Shown piece by piece: positions 44,644 to 54,189 of a stretch of 64,000 nucleotides of DNA. The notes beneath the pieces are model-generated. The model was not told the origin of the DNA, searched no databases, and worked only from the letters and a program-made list of their open reading frames with translations. The translations under genes were made by a program, and so were the position numbers. How positions within the stretch are numbered: position 1 is the stretch's first letter; every line of letters starts with the position of its first letter. Source of the stretch: Micromonospora nigra (lineage in GTDB: Bacteria; Actinomycetota; Actinomycetes; Mycobacteriales; Micromonosporaceae); NCBI RefSeq assembly GCF_900091585.1, contig NZ_FMHT01000003.1, positions 4,455,501-4,519,500 on the forward strand, given 5' to 3'.

Positions 44644-45609
44644 GTGAGCGACAGGAAGGGCGGCCCGATGGGCATCGCGGGTGTCGGCGAGTTCGGCCTC
44701 ATCGACCGGGTGACCGCCCGGTTGTCGTACGGGACGTCCGTCCTGCTCGGCCCGGGCGACGACGCGGCGGTGGTGGCCGCCCCCGACGCGCGGGTGGTCG
44801 CATCGACCGACGTTCTGGTGGAGGGACGGCACTTCCGCCGCGACTGGTGCGGCGCGCAGGACGTCGGCCACCGGGCGGCGGCGGCCAACCTCGCCGACAT
44901 CGCGGCGATGGGAGCCACTCCGACCGCGCTGCTGGTGGCGCTGTGCGTACCGGCCGACCTGCCCACCGAGTGGGCCGAGGGCCTCGCCGACGGGCTGGGC
45001 GCGGAGGCGGCCCTGGTCGGCGCGAGCGTGGTCGGCGGCGACATGTCGGCCAGCGCCACGCTGACCGTCGCGGTCACCGCCCTGGGCGACCTCGGCGGCC
45101 GGCCGCCGGTGACCCGATCGGGGGCCCGCCCCGGCGACCTGGTCGCCCTCGCGGGGCGCACCGGGTACGCAGCCGCCGGCCTGACCGTGCTGTCCCGCGG
45201 ATTCCGCACCCCCCGACTGCTGGTCGAGGCGTACCGCCGGCCGGAGGTGCCGTACGCGGCCGGTCCGGCAGCCGCCCGGGCCGGGGCCACCGCGATGATC
45301 GACGTCTCGGACGGGTTGCTCGCCGACGTCGGACACGTGGCCAGGGCCAGTGGCGTCGCCGTCGACCTGCGACGGGACGCTTTCGAGGTGCCCAGGCAGA
45401 TGCGCGACGCCGGGCAGGCGCTCGGCGTCGACCCGTACCACTGGATCCTCGGCGGCGGAGACGACCACGCCCTCGTCGCGACCTTCCCGGCGGGGACGGC
45501 GCTGCCCGACGGGTGGCGGCCGGTGGGCCGGGTCACCGACGGCACCGGCGTGACGGTGGACGGCGCGGCCCCCGACGGGCCGACCGGCTGGGACCACTTT
45601 CGTGCGTGA
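44644..45609 (+). CDS. thiL: Thiamine-monophosphate kinase
   Basis: Phosphorylates thiamine monophosphate to the diphosphate cofactor with ATP. The 321-residue protein has the AIR-synthase-like fold: GIAGVGEFGLIDRVTARL, SVLLGPGDDAAVVAAP, VVASTDVLVEGRHFRRDW, GADMSAS-like GDMSASAT and MIDVSDGLLADVGHV. GTG 44644 (GGGGAGCAG upstream) is my choice; an ATG 24 bp downstream, also with a ribosome site, is an alternative. IlvBN, made upstream in this window, is a thiamine diphosphate enzyme. Confidence 0.92.
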   Translation: MSDRKGGPMGIAGVGEFGLIDRVTARLSYGTSVLLGPGDDAAVVAAPDARVVASTDVLVEGRHFRRDWCGAQDVGHRAAAANLADIAAMGATPTALLVALCVPADLPTEWAEGLADGLGAEAALVGASVVGGDMSASATLTVAVTALGDLGGRPPVTRSGARPGDLVALAGRTGYAAAGLTVLSRGFRTPRLLVEAYRRPEVPYAAGPAAARAGATAMIDVSDGLLADVGHVARASGVAVDLRRDAFEVPRQMRDAGQALGVDPYHWILGGGDDHALVATFPAGTALPDGWRPVGRVTDGTGVTVDGAAPDGPTGWDHFRA

Positions 45610-45676
45610 CGCGGCCCCGGTCACCCAGACCGGGACCAGGTCCGGTCGGGGGCGGAGCCGGTCGTACCCTTCATCC

Positions 45677-46144
45677 GTGAGGGAACTGGAGATCCACGCG
45701 GTGCGCTTCGACTCGCCGGTGGCGCAGGGGCTGATCGCCGCGGCGCTGGCGGACCTGGGTGCCCGCTACGGCGGCAACGGCGACGAGACCCCGGTCCACG
45801 CGGCGGAGTTCGCCCCGCCGTCGGGCGCCTTCCTGGTGGCCCGGCTCGACGGGGAACCCGTCGGCTGCGGCGGCTGGCGCAGCCACGGCGACGCGGGCGA
45901 CACCGCCGAACTCAAGCGGATGTACACGGCCCCGCAGGCCCGGGGACGCGGCGTGGCCCGGGCGATCCTCGCGGCGGTGGAGCGCTCGGCGTGGGAACAG
46001 GGCCGCAAACGGATCATCCTGGAGTGCGGCGACCGGCAGCCCGAGGCGATCGCCATGTACACCGCAGCCGGCTACGAGCGGATCCCCAACTTCGGCTTCT
46101 ACCGGGACGAGCCGGGCTGCCTGTCGTTCGGCCGCACCCTCTGA
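45677..46144 (+). CDS. GNAT-family N-acetyltransferase
   Basis: A 155-residue acetyltransferase. The acetyl-CoA-binding motif is RMYTAPQARGRGVARAILAAVE and the C-terminal AAGYERIPNFGFY follows. GTG 45677 sits 67 bp after thiL. Substrate unknown; the size fits small-molecule or ribosomal protein N-acetyltransferases. Confidence 0.88.
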   Translation: MRELEIHAVRFDSPVAQGLIAAALADLGARYGGNGDETPVHAAEFAPPSGAFLVARLDGEPVGCGGWRSHGDAGDTAELKRMYTAPQARGRGVARAILAAVERSAWEQGRKRIILECGDRQPEAIAMYTAAGYERIPNFGFYRDEPGCLSFGRTL

Positions 46145-46170
46145 CGGGCGGCCGGGTACGGCGGACCGAC

Positions 46171-46220
46171 CCGGCGCGGGAGGTCGGCGGCCCGGCGCGG
46201 GAGGTCGGCGGCCCGGCGCG
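46171..46220. repeat. Tandem 21-bp repeats, 2.4 copies
   Basis: Units of 21 bp at 46171-46191 and 46192-46212 plus a partial copy, with the core GGTCGGCGGCCC. Similar in period and core to the repeats after ilvE at 10344. In the convergent gap between the GNAT gene and rpmB. Confidence 0.9.
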
Positions 46221-46226
46221 CACGCC

Positions 46227-46256
46227 AAAACCGGCGGACCCGGGTGGGCCCGCCGG
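46227..46256 (-). terminator. Terminator of rpmB
   Basis: On the minus strand a CCGGCGG/CCGCCGG stem with internal CCC/GGG pairs (46231-46256) is followed directly by TTTT (46230-46227): a true intrinsic terminator, rarer here than the T-less hairpins. Confidence 0.75.
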
Positions 46257-46289
46257 TGGTGACGAGTATGAGGTTGCGGCGCTACCGCG

Positions 46290-46481
46290 TCAGGCGCGGG
46301 TGACCTTGCCGGCCTTGATGCACGACGTGCAGGCCTGGACCTTCTTGGTGTTGCCGCCACCGGCCGGGGTGCGCACCGACTGGATGTTCGGGTTCCAGCG
46401 GCGGTTGGTCCGCCGGTGCGAGTGGGACACGTTGTGGCCGAAGCCCGGCCCCTTGCCACAGACGTCGCACACGCTAGCCAC
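46290..46481 (-). CDS. rpmB: Ribosomal protein L28, zinc-type
   Basis: A 63-residue L28 with both zinc cysteine pairs: [11 protein letters not shown] and [10 protein letters not shown]. The rest ([20 protein letters not shown]) matches the family. Divergent from the DAK2 gene; a common actinobacterial arrangement with recG downstream. Confidence 0.96.
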   Translation of the reverse strand: MASVCDVCGKGPGFGHNVSHSHRRTNRRWNPNIQSVRTPAGGGNTKKVQACTSCIKAGKVTRA

Positions 46482-46659
46482 GGGATACTCCTGGGATTGA
46501 TACGTTCATGAGGTCGCCGGCAGGCGCTGCCCGGACAACCTGGCCAGGTTACCCGATGCCCCGGCCGGCCGCCCAACCGGGCCGCCCGGCGACCTGCCGA
46601 GCGCGGGACACGCCCGCCGACCCCGGCGGCTGTCCGGGCGCGCCAGTAGGCTTCCCACC

Positions 46660-48264
46660 GTGCTGGACACCCTCGACGCCGCCGCGGTGCGCCGCTGGTG
46701 CGCGGGCGGACTGGCCGCGCTGCGCCGACACCAGGGCGAGATCGACGACCTGAACGTCTACCCCGTGGCCGACGGCGACACCGGCACCAACCTCGTGCTC
46801 ACCCTCACCTCGGCCCAGCAGGCCCTGGCGATGGACCTCGACACCCTGCCCGACGGCGGCCCCACCGCCCACGGCCACGCCCTGCGGCTGATGGCCCGGG
46901 GCGCGCTGCTCGGCGCGCGGGGCAACTCCGGGGTGATCCTGTCGCAGATCCTGCGCGGCTTCGCCGACGCGGCCGCCGCCGTGCCCGCCGTGCGCGGTCG
47001 CGAGCTGGCCGCCGCGCTGCGGGCGGCGACCACCGCCGCCTACACCGCCGTCGCCCAGCCGGTCGAGGGCACCCTGCTGACCGTGGCCGCCGCCGCCGCG
47101 CGGGCGGCGGAGGCAGCCGACACCGACGACCTGCGGGCCGTGGCCCGGGCGGCGGCCCGGGCCGCCGCCGAGGCCCTGGCCCGCACCCCGCAGCAGCTGC
47201 CGGCGCTGGCCCGCGCCGGGGTGGTCGACGCCGGGGGGCGGGGCATGTGCCTGCTGCTCGACGTGCTCGTCGAGGTGCTCACGGGGCAGAGCGCGGACCA
47301 CCCGGCGACCCCACCGCCCGCCCGCCCGGCGCTCACGGCGCTGCGGGAGACCGGCTCCGAGGCGTACGCGTACGAGGTGCAGTTCCTCCTCGACGCCGAG
47401 CCGCAGGCGGTGGCCCGGATGCGGGAGAAGCTCGCCGCGCTCGGTGACTCCCTGGTGGTGGTCGGCGACGGCGCCGCGTCCACGGGCACCTGGAACGTGC
47501 ACGTGCACGTCAACGACGTCGGCGCGGCGGTGGAGGCGGGTGTGGAGGCCGGGCGTCCCCATCGCATCTCGGTCACCCGGTTCGCCGACCAGGTTCCGCC
47601 GGCCGGGTCCCCGGGCGGCCGGGCCGCGGTGGTGGTGGCGGCCGGCACCGGCATCGCCGAGCTGTTCGCCGGCGAGGGGGCCACCGTGGTGCCCGCCAAC
47701 CCGTCCACCGGCGAGCTGCTGAGGGCCATCCGCGACACCGGCGCGGCCCGGGTGGTGGTGCTGCCCAACGACCCGGACACCCAGGCGGTGGCGAGCGCGG
47801 CGGCGAAGGAGGCGCACGCGTTCGGCATCCGGGTCAGCGTCGTGCCCACCCGCTCCCCGGTGCAGGCGCTGGCCGCCCTCGCCGTCCGCGATCCGGGCCG
47901 CCGGTTCGAGGACGACGTGATCGCGATGGCCGAGGCGGCGGGCGCCTGCCGCTCCGCCGAGGTGTGCCAGGCCAGCCGGGAGGCGCTCACCGTCGCCGGC
48001 CCCTGCCGGCCGGGCGACGTGCTGGCCATGGTCGAGGGGGAGGTCCACCTGATCGGCGACGACCTGGTGGGCACCTCGGTCGCCCTGGTCGACCGGATGC
48101 TCGGCGGGGGCGGCGAGCTGGTCACCCTGCTCTCCGGCGCCGAGGCCCCGGCCGGGCTGGCCGACGCGGTCCGCGCACACATCGCGAGGCGCTGGCCGTT
48201 CGTGGAGGTGCAGATGTTCCCGGGTGGGCAACCGCACCATCCGCTGCTGGTGGGGGTGGAATGA
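46660..48264 (+). CDS. DAK2-domain protein (FakA-type fatty acid kinase)
   Basis: A 534-residue protein. Residues about 1-190 are the kinase-like DhaL/DAK2 domain with NVYPVADGDTGTNLVLTL (metal/ADP site) and ARGNSGVILSQILRG; the central part binds FakB partners in known relatives, and the C-terminal DegV-like region extends to about 530. FakA phosphorylates exogenous or recycled fatty acids bound to FakB. GTG start 46660. recG starts within its stop (ATGA overlap). Confidence 0.85.
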   Translation: MLDTLDAAAVRRWCAGGLAALRRHQGEIDDLNVYPVADGDTGTNLVLTLTSAQQALAMDLDTLPDGGPTAHGHALRLMARGALLGARGNSGVILSQILRGFADAAAAVPAVRGRELAAALRAATTAAYTAVAQPVEGTLLTVAAAAARAAEAADTDDLRAVARAAARAAAEALARTPQQLPALARAGVVDAGGRGMCLLLDVLVEVLTGQSADHPATPPPARPALTALRETGSEAYAYEVQFLLDAEPQAVARMREKLAALGDSLVVVGDGAASTGTWNVHVHVNDVGAAVEAGVEAGRPHRISVTRFADQVPPAGSPGGRAAVVVAAGTGIAELFAGEGATVVPANPSTGELLRAIRDTGAARVVVLPNDPDTQAVASAAAKEAHAFGIRVSVVPTRSPVQALAALAVRDPGRRFEDDVIAMAEAAGACRSAEVCQASREALTVAGPCRPGDVLAMVEGEVHLIGDDLVGTSVALVDRMLGGGGELVTLLSGAEAPAGLADAVRAHIARRWPFVEVQMFPGGQPHHPLLVGVE

Positions 48265-50462
48265 CGTCCGAGCCGTCGGCGGTGGACACGCCGCTGAAGA
48301 AGCTGGTCGGGGACAAGACCGCGAAGGCGCTGGCCAGCCACCTCGACCTGCACACCGCCGGTGACCTGGTCTACCACTTCCCCCGCCGCTACGACGAGCG
48401 CGGCGAGCACACCGACATCCGCTCACTGGACGTGGGGGAGCAGGTCACCGTCCTGGCCCAGGTGCAACGCACAGCCGTACGCCCCATGCGCCAGCGGCGG
48501 GGCAACCTGCTGGAGGTGACCGTCGGGGACGACTCCGGCGGCACCCTCACCCTCACCTTCTTCGGCAACCAGGCGTGGCGGGAGCGCGAGCTGCGTCCCG
48601 GCCGGTGGGGGATGTTCGCCGGCAAGGTCACCGAGTTCCGGGGCAGACGCCAGCTCAACGGCCCCGAGTACGTGCTGCTCGGCGACTCGACCGACGGCGA
48701 GGCGGCGGCCAGCGAGGAGGTCGAGGAGTTCGCCGGGGCGCTGATTCCCGTCTACCCGGCCGCCGCGGCCGTGCCCACCTGGGTGATCGCCCGCTGCGTG
48801 CGGGTGGTGCTGGACACGTTCACCCCACCGGAGGATCCGTTGCCGGCGACCCTGCGGGCCGGCCGCAACCTCGTCGGCATCGGCGTCGCGCTCCGGGAGA
48901 TCCACCGGCCGTCCAGCAAGGAGGATCTGTACCGGGCCCGCCGCCGGCTCAAGTGGGACGAGGCGTTCGCCGTGCAGCTGACCCTGGTGCAGCGCAAACG
49001 CCGCGCCGCCGACCGGCCGGCCCGCCCCCGGCCGGCGGCGACCGGCGGTCTCCTGGACGCCTTCGACGCCCGGCTGCCGTACGAGCTGACTCCGGGCCAG
49101 CGTCAGGTCGGCAGCGAGATCGCCACGGACCTGGCCGCCCCCCACCCGATGCACCGACTGCTCCAGGGCGAGGTCGGCTCCGGCAAGACCGTCGTGGCGC
49201 TGCGTGCGATGCTCCAGGTGGTCGACGCCGGCGGGCAGGCCGCGCTGCTCGCGCCGACCGAGGTGCTCGCCGCCCAGCACCACCGGGGCATGCTGGACCT
49301 GCTGGGCCCGCTCGCGCAGGCGGGCGAGCTGGGGTCGGCGGAGCACGCCACCCGGGTGGAGTTGGTCACCGGCTCGCTCGGCGCGGCGGCGCGGCGACGG
49401 GCCCTGGCCGAGGTGGCGAGCGGGGCCGCCGGCATCGTGCTCGGCACGCACGCCCTGCTCTACGAGGGCGTCGACTTCGCCGACCTCGGTCTGGTGGTGG
49501 TCGACGAGCAGCACCGGTTCGGGGTCGAACAGCGCGACGCCCTGCGCGCCAAGGCCGAGCAGCCGCCGCACGTGCTGGTGATGACGGCCACCCCGATCCC
49601 CCGCACGGTGGCCATGACCGTCTACGGGGACCTGGAGATCTCCACCCTGTCGCAGTTGCCGAAGGGCCGGTCGCCGATCGCCTCGCACGTCGTGCCGGCG
49701 GCCGACAAGCCGGCCTTCCTCGACCGGGCCTGGCGGCGGTTGCGTGAGGAGGTGGCCGCCGGCCACCAGGCGTACGTGGTCTGCCCCCGCATCGGCGAGG
49801 CGGGGTCCGGGGCCGAGGAGGAACCGCCGGTCGACGACAACGGGCGGCGTCCGCCCCTGGCGGTGACCGAGGTCGCGCCGCTGCTGGCCGAGGGGCCGTT
49901 GCACGGGCTGCGGATCGGGGTGCTGCACGGCCGTCTGCCGGCCGACGAGAAGGACGCGGTGATGCGCTCCTTCGCCGCGGGTGACCTCGACGTGCTCGTG
50001 GCGACCACGGTGGTCGAGGTCGGTGTGGACGTGCCCAACGCCACGATGATGATCGTGCTGGACGCCGACCGGTTCGGCGTGTCCCAGCTGCACCAGTTGC
50101 GTGGCCGGGTCGGCCGGGGCGCCGCCGCCGGGCTGTGCCTGCTGGTCACCGAGACGGCCGAGGGTTCGTCGGCGCGGGAACGGCTGGATGCGGTCGCCTC
50201 CACGACCGACGGCTTCAAGCTGGCCGAACTCGACCTGGAACAGCGCCGGGAGGGCGACGTGCTGGGCGCGACCCAGTCCGGGCGGCGGTCCCACCTGCGG
50301 CTGCTGTCCCTGCTGCGCGACGCCGAGCTGATCCGGGACGCCCGGTCCGAGGCGGTCACGCTGGTCGAGGACGACCCGGAACTGGACCGGCACCGGGCGC
50401 TGGCCGCCTCGGTGGCCGCGCTGGTCGACGCCGAGCGCGCGGAGTACCTGGAGAAGGGCTGA
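48261..50462 (+). CDS. recG: ATP-dependent DNA helicase RecG
   Basis: Branch-migrates stalled replication forks and recombination intermediates. The 733-residue protein has the N-terminal wedge/OB domain (VLAQVQRTAVRPMRQRRGNL), Walker A GEVGSGKTVVALRAM, DEQH box in VVVDEQHRFGVEQR, TATPIPRT and the C-terminal helicase half with QLRGRVGRG. ATG 48261 is overlapped by the preceding gene and has GGTGGGGGTGG upstream. Together with rpmB and the DAK2 gene, this is a classical block. Confidence 0.96.
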   Translation: MTSEPSAVDTPLKKLVGDKTAKALASHLDLHTAGDLVYHFPRRYDERGEHTDIRSLDVGEQVTVLAQVQRTAVRPMRQRRGNLLEVTVGDDSGGTLTLTFFGNQAWRERELRPGRWGMFAGKVTEFRGRRQLNGPEYVLLGDSTDGEAAASEEVEEFAGALIPVYPAAAAVPTWVIARCVRVVLDTFTPPEDPLPATLRAGRNLVGIGVALREIHRPSSKEDLYRARRRLKWDEAFAVQLTLVQRKRRAADRPARPRPAATGGLLDAFDARLPYELTPGQRQVGSEIATDLAAPHPMHRLLQGEVGSGKTVVALRAMLQVVDAGGQAALLAPTEVLAAQHHRGMLDLLGPLAQAGELGSAEHATRVELVTGSLGAAARRRALAEVASGAAGIVLGTHALLYEGVDFADLGLVVVDEQHRFGVEQRDALRAKAEQPPHVLVMTATPIPRTVAMTVYGDLEISTLSQLPKGRSPIASHVVPAADKPAFLDRAWRRLREEVAAGHQAYVVCPRIGEAGSGAEEEPPVDDNGRRPPLAVTEVAPLLAEGPLHGLRIGVLHGRLPADEKDAVMRSFAAGDLDVLVATTVVEVGVDVPNATMMIVLDADRFGVSQLHQLRGRVGRGAAAGLCLLVTETAEGSSARERLDAVASTTDGFKLAELDLEQRREGDVLGATQSGRRSHLRLLSLLRDAELIRDARSEAVTLVEDDPELDRHRALAASVAALVDAERAEYLEKG

Positions 50463-50481
50463 CCGACGGGCTGGCGGTGCG

Positions 50482-50519
50482 CCGAGGGCGCGCCGACCGG
50501 GTGGTCGACGCGCCCTCGG
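50482..50519. terminator. Bidirectional terminator between recG and the LPXTG gene
   Basis: An 11-bp perfect stem (CCGAGGGCGCG, 50482-50492, with 50509-50519) between two convergent genes. Confidence 0.72.
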
Positions 50520-50535
50520 ATCAGGTCAGCCCGGC

Positions 50536-52041
50536 TCAGGCGGTGAAGTGCACCCGCCGCCGCCGCGCCATCACGAACAGCACCGCGCCCAGCGCCAGCA
50601 GGGCCACGGCACCGGCGGCGATGCCGCCGGCCGCCGCGCCGGTCACCGGCAGGCCCGGCTCCTCGCCGCCGCCACCCTCGCCGCAGCCCTCGGGGGCGTA
50701 GACGACCTCGAGCTCCAGGTCGAGCTCGGGCAGGACGACCAGCGCCGTCTCGTCGTCACCGGCCTTGAAGGTGACCTTCTCGGCGGTGCCCGGCTTGACG
50801 GTCCGGGTCTCGGTCTTGTCGCCGTAGGTGAACGTGGCGGTCACCGGCATGGCACCCTCGGGGTTCGACGCGGTCAGCGCGAAGGTGTCACAGTCCGCGT
50901 CGGCGGTCACCGTGGGCAGCGGGCAGTCCTCGGGACGCTCCCAGGTGTACGTGCCGTTCTCGATGACCTTGCCGTCGACCAGCACCTCGATCTTGCCGGC
51001 GTCGGCGGCGGGCACCACGAGGCCGTTCTCGGCCTTGCCCGGCTCGACGGTCACCGTCTTGGACCAGCCGTTCTCGGCGCGGACCTCGAACTCGACCGCG
51101 TACTTGGAGATCGAGCCGTCGTTGCTCAGGGCCACCGTGACGGTGCCGTCGCAGTTGGACGTGAAGGCCGCAGCCGGGGTGGTGCAGCTCTTGTCGCCGC
51201 CGTTGTACCAGCCCTGCGGGCCCTTGGACCGGTTGCCCGGGGCACCCTTGTCGCCCAGCTTCTTCGAGCCGTAACGGGGGCCCTTCTCGACCAGCGGGTC
51301 GATGACCTCGTCGGCGTCGCCCCAGATCAGGTCGACCTGGGTGTGGCAGTCCGGAACGTCGACGGTCAGCTCGATCTCGTTCTGGCCGGCGCCCAGCCAG
51401 TCGCTGTCGGGGGTGCCGTGCACGTACTGCGGGGTGGCGAACTGCGGCCGGGGCGCGAAGTACGACACCAGCGTGAACCACTGCTTGGCCTCGCCGCAGA
51501 GCGGCAGGTCGCCCTCCAGCTTGACGGTCGCCGTGCCCTTGGGGCCGTCGAAGGTGTGGCTGTAGGACGCCTTGTCGGCGTCGACGCACTTCGGCGCGGG
51601 GGTGCACGGCTGGTCGGTGGCCAGGTCGATCCTGCCGCTGTCGGTGGACTTGGCGTTGTTGCGCTGCCAGAGGGCGTCCACGGTCAGGGTGGCGCGGGCG
51701 GTGTCCCCGGGCACCCGCTGGACGGCCTCGACGTGGCCGCCCTTCGGGATGACCACCTCGCTGAGGGGCTTGCTCTCGGCGCCCTCGACGGCGACAGTCA
51801 CCGCGGTGGCCGGGTCGGCCGTGACCTTCGTGATCGTGGCGGCCTTGTTCCGTTCGCTGTTCACGACCTTCCACGTGATCACGCGCTCGCCGCTGAGCTG
51901 GTCGCAGGCGGCGGTGGCGGTGATGGTGGTGTGGTGTGCGCTGGCCGGAGCGGCGGCCACGGCGACGGCTCCGGCGAAGCCGACGACCGCGGCTCCCAGA
52001 ACGGCCAGTGGTCGCCGCAGCGACAGCTTGGTACGGATCAC
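50536..52041 (-). CDS. LPXTG-anchored cell surface protein
   Basis: A 501-residue exported protein. From GTG 52041 it has a signal peptide (IRTKLSLRRPLAVLGAAVVGFAGAVAVAAAPASA, cleavage near residue 35), a long ectodomain of beta-rich repeats and eight or more Cys, and a sorting signal LPVTG at residues 464-468, then a hydrophobic segment and RRRR tail. So it should be linked to the wall by a class E-type sortase. The ectodomain (HHTTITATAACDQLSGERVITWKVVNSERNKAATITKV... and TYTWERPEDC) contains Ig-like strands; function unknown. A 306-bp gap with AT-rich inverted repeats (AATGAT/ATCATT at 52220 and 52240) precedes it. Confidence 0.9.
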   Translation of the reverse strand: MIRTKLSLRRPLAVLGAAVVGFAGAVAVAAAPASAHHTTITATAACDQLSGERVITWKVVNSERNKAATITKVTADPATAVTVAVEGAESKPLSEVVIPKGGHVEAVQRVPGDTARATLTVDALWQRNNAKSTDSGRIDLATDQPCTPAPKCVDADKASYSHTFDGPKGTATVKLEGDLPLCGEAKQWFTLVSYFAPRPQFATPQYVHGTPDSDWLGAGQNEIELTVDVPDCHTQVDLIWGDADEVIDPLVEKGPRYGSKKLGDKGAPGNRSKGPQGWYNGGDKSCTTPAAAFTSNCDGTVTVALSNDGSISKYAVEFEVRAENGWSKTVTVEPGKAENGLVVPAADAGKIEVLVDGKVIENGTYTWERPEDCPLPTVTADADCDTFALTASNPEGAMPVTATFTYGDKTETRTVKPGTAEKVTFKAGDDETALVVLPELDLELEVVYAPEGCGEGGGGEEPGLPVTGAAAGGIAAGAVALLALGAVLFVMARRRRVHFTA

Positions 52042-52347
52042 GCGTACTCCCAGGGTGAAGAAGCTCTGAGGGGGGCGCGGACGGGGGCGGCGGTGCGGAC
52101 CAGCGGTGCGTACGCCGGTGAGGGGGCGTTCGGCGTACCGCGGGCCGGCGGACTCCCGTCGGCACCGGCAGACCCTAGCGACATCGCGGCGGGCGGCACA
52201 GCGCACAGTGACCCTTAAGAATGATGTTATGGATTCGAGATCATTGATGTACCGATCGTGATCGTCCGGAGGCGTAGTGGCTACCCGGGGTGTCTCCGGC
52301 GGAGCCCGCCGGTCGCGTAGCGTCGGGGGCATGAGCAGGTGGACGCG
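52042..52347. promoter_or_regulatory. Divergent control region between the surface protein and rsmD
   Basis: No gene is seen in this gap. The AT-rich stretch 52215-52260 includes the inverted repeat AATGAT (52220-52225)/ATCATT (52240-52245), which could be a binding site for a regulator of the surface protein gene. Clear -10/-35 boxes cannot be assigned. Confidence 0.35.
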
Positions 52348-52911
52348 GTGACCCGGATCGTCGCCGGCGCGCTCGGTGGGCGGCGGATCGCCGCGCCACC
52401 CGGCGCCGGCACCCGACCGACCTCCGACCGGGTTCGGGAGGCGCTGTTCAGCGCGGTGCAGTCCGAGGTCGACCTCGACGGGGCGCGCTTCGCCGACCTG
52501 TACGCCGGGTCCGGCGCGGTCGGCCTGGAGGCGATGTCCCGGGGGGCCGCGCACGTGCTGCTGGTCGAGTCCGATCCGCGTGCGGCCCGGGCGATCCGGG
52601 AGAACGTCGCCGCCCTGCGCGCCGCGCCCGCCGTCCGCCTGGTCACGGGCAAGGTCGCCACGGTGCTGGCCGCCGGCTGCGACGGCGACCCCTACGACGT
52701 GGTGTTCGCCGACCCGCCGTACGCGCTGCCCGACGCGGACCTCACTGCGGTGCTCGCCGCCCTCGTCGACGGCGGGTGGCTGGCCCCGCGGGCGCTGGTG
52801 GTGGTGGAGCGGTCCAGCCGCACCGGCCCCGTGGGCTGGGTGGAGGGGGTCACCGCGCAGCGCAGTCGTCGCTACGGCGAGACCACCCTTTGGTACGGTC
52901 GCCGATCATGA
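52348..52911 (+). CDS. rsmD: 16S rRNA (guanine-966-N2)-methyltransferase
   Basis: Methylates G966 of 16S rRNA. The 187-residue protein has [33 protein letters not shown], the SAM-binding [18 protein letters not shown], and the catalytic [11 protein letters not shown] 52348 rather than GTG 52339 is preferred because the homologous start is TRIVAG. coaD starts inside its stop (ATGA overlap). Confidence 0.94.
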   Translation: MTRIVAGALGGRRIAAPPGAGTRPTSDRVREALFSAVQSEVDLDGARFADLYAGSGAVGLEAMSRGAAHVLLVESDPRAARAIRENVAALRAAPAVRLVTGKVATVLAAGCDGDPYDVVFADPPYALPDADLTAVLAALVDGGWLAPRALVVVERSSRTGPVGWVEGVTAQRSRRYGETTLWYGRRS

Positions 52912-53387
52912 GACGTGCGGTGTGTCCCGGCTCGTTCGACCCGGTCACCAACGGGCACCTCGACATCGTCGGCCGGGCCAGCCGGCTGTTCGACGAGGTG
53001 ATCGTCGGTGTGCTGATCAACCAGTCCAAGAGCGGCCTGTTCACCGTCGAGGAGCGCATCGACATGCTCCGCGAGGTGACCTCGTCGTACGACAACGTTC
53101 GGGTGGAGTCCTTCCGGGGGCTGCTGGTCGACTTCTGCCGGGCGCAGCAGGCGAGCGTGCTGATCAAGGGCCTGCGGGCGGTCAGCGACTTCGACTACGA
53201 GTTGCAGATGGCCCAGATGAACATCGGCCTGGCCGGCGTGGAGACGCTGTTCATGCCGACCAACCCGCTCTACTCCTTCCTCTCCTCCAGCCTGGTCAAG
53301 GACGTGGCCAAGTGGGGCGGCGACGTCTCCGCCCACGTTCCCGAGCTGGTTCGCGAGGCCCTCGCCACCCGCCTGACCCAGCCCTGA
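52908..53387 (+). CDS. coaD: Pantetheine-phosphate adenylyltransferase
   Basis: Transfers AMP to 4'-phosphopantetheine in coenzyme A synthesis. The 159-residue protein has the nucleotidyltransferase motif [14 protein letters not shown] and the ISSS-type substrate loop in [19 protein letters not shown] 52908 overlaps the rsmD stop. Confidence 0.97.
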   Translation: MRRAVCPGSFDPVTNGHLDIVGRASRLFDEVIVGVLINQSKSGLFTVEERIDMLREVTSSYDNVRVESFRGLLVDFCRAQQASVLIKGLRAVSDFDYELQMAQMNIGLAGVETLFMPTNPLYSFLSSSLVKDVAKWGGDVSAHVPELVREALATRLTQP

Positions 53388-53580
53388 CCGACCCGCCGGG
53401 TAACCGGTGCCCCCGCGCCCCCGTCGGGGTGGGCGAGGGCTGCGGGTGGGGGTCTCGACGCGCCGGGCCGCAGGGGTGGGATGCGGCGTGGCGGGTTCGC
53501 GACATGATGGGTGCGAGCGGGAAACCGGCCGGAGCCCGCATGATGTAGGTCGGCCGACGAACGACAGGGGTGAGGTACCG

Positions 53581-54078
53581 GTGGACCCGCTCGACCGCAT
53601 CGACGAACTGATCGCTCTGGTGGAGCAGGCCCGCTCCGTCCCGATGTCGCGCAACAACTGCATGGTCGACCGGGGTGAGATGATCACGGCTCTCGACGAG
53701 CTGCGCGCCGAGTTGCCGGCGGACCTGCGCCGGGCCGCGGCCCTGCTCGAGGAGCGGGACAAGATCATGGAGGCCGGCAAGCGGGAGGCCGACCGGATCA
53801 TCAGCGAGGGTGAGGCGGAACACGCCCGCCTGGTATCGGTGAACGAGATCACCGTTTCCGCCGAGCACGAGGGCGCGCGGATCGTCGCGGAGGCCAGGGC
53901 CGAGGCGCAGCGCCTGCGCGAGGAGGTCGACGACTACGTCGACACCGCGCTGGCCAACTTCGAGCAGTTCCTGACCCGGGCCCTCGCGTCGATCGAGCGC
54001 GGCCGGGACAAGATGCACGCGCTGCGGGAGATCGGCACCTTCGCCGGGGACGAGGCCGAGCGCCCGCTACCCTTCTGA
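53581..54078 (+). CDS. DivIVA-like coiled-coil protein
   Basis: A 165-residue coiled-coil protein. The N-terminus DPLDRIDELIALVEQARSVPMSRNNCMVDRGEM is the variable DivIVA-like lead, and residues about 58-145 are heptad coiled coil (LLEERDKIMEAGKREADRIISEGEAEHARL...AEAQRLREEVDDYVD). Proteins of this type between coaD and the DUF177 gene in actinobacteria are annotated as cell-division initiation proteins; the direct function is not proven. GTG 53581 with GAGG 8 bp upstream. Confidence 0.85.
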   Translation: MDPLDRIDELIALVEQARSVPMSRNNCMVDRGEMITALDELRAELPADLRRAAALLEERDKIMEAGKREADRIISEGEAEHARLVSVNEITVSAEHEGARIVAEARAEAQRLREEVDDYVDTALANFEQFLTRALASIERGRDKMHALREIGTFAGDEAERPLPF

Positions 54079-54189
54079 GCGGCACCTCACCAGCCGACAC
54101 GTCGGGGGTGGGCGTCGCCCCCGGTTCGACGGTGGGGCGGCCGCCCAGGTAACCTCTTTTGTCGGCCTCTCACCGGCCGGAGTCTGACT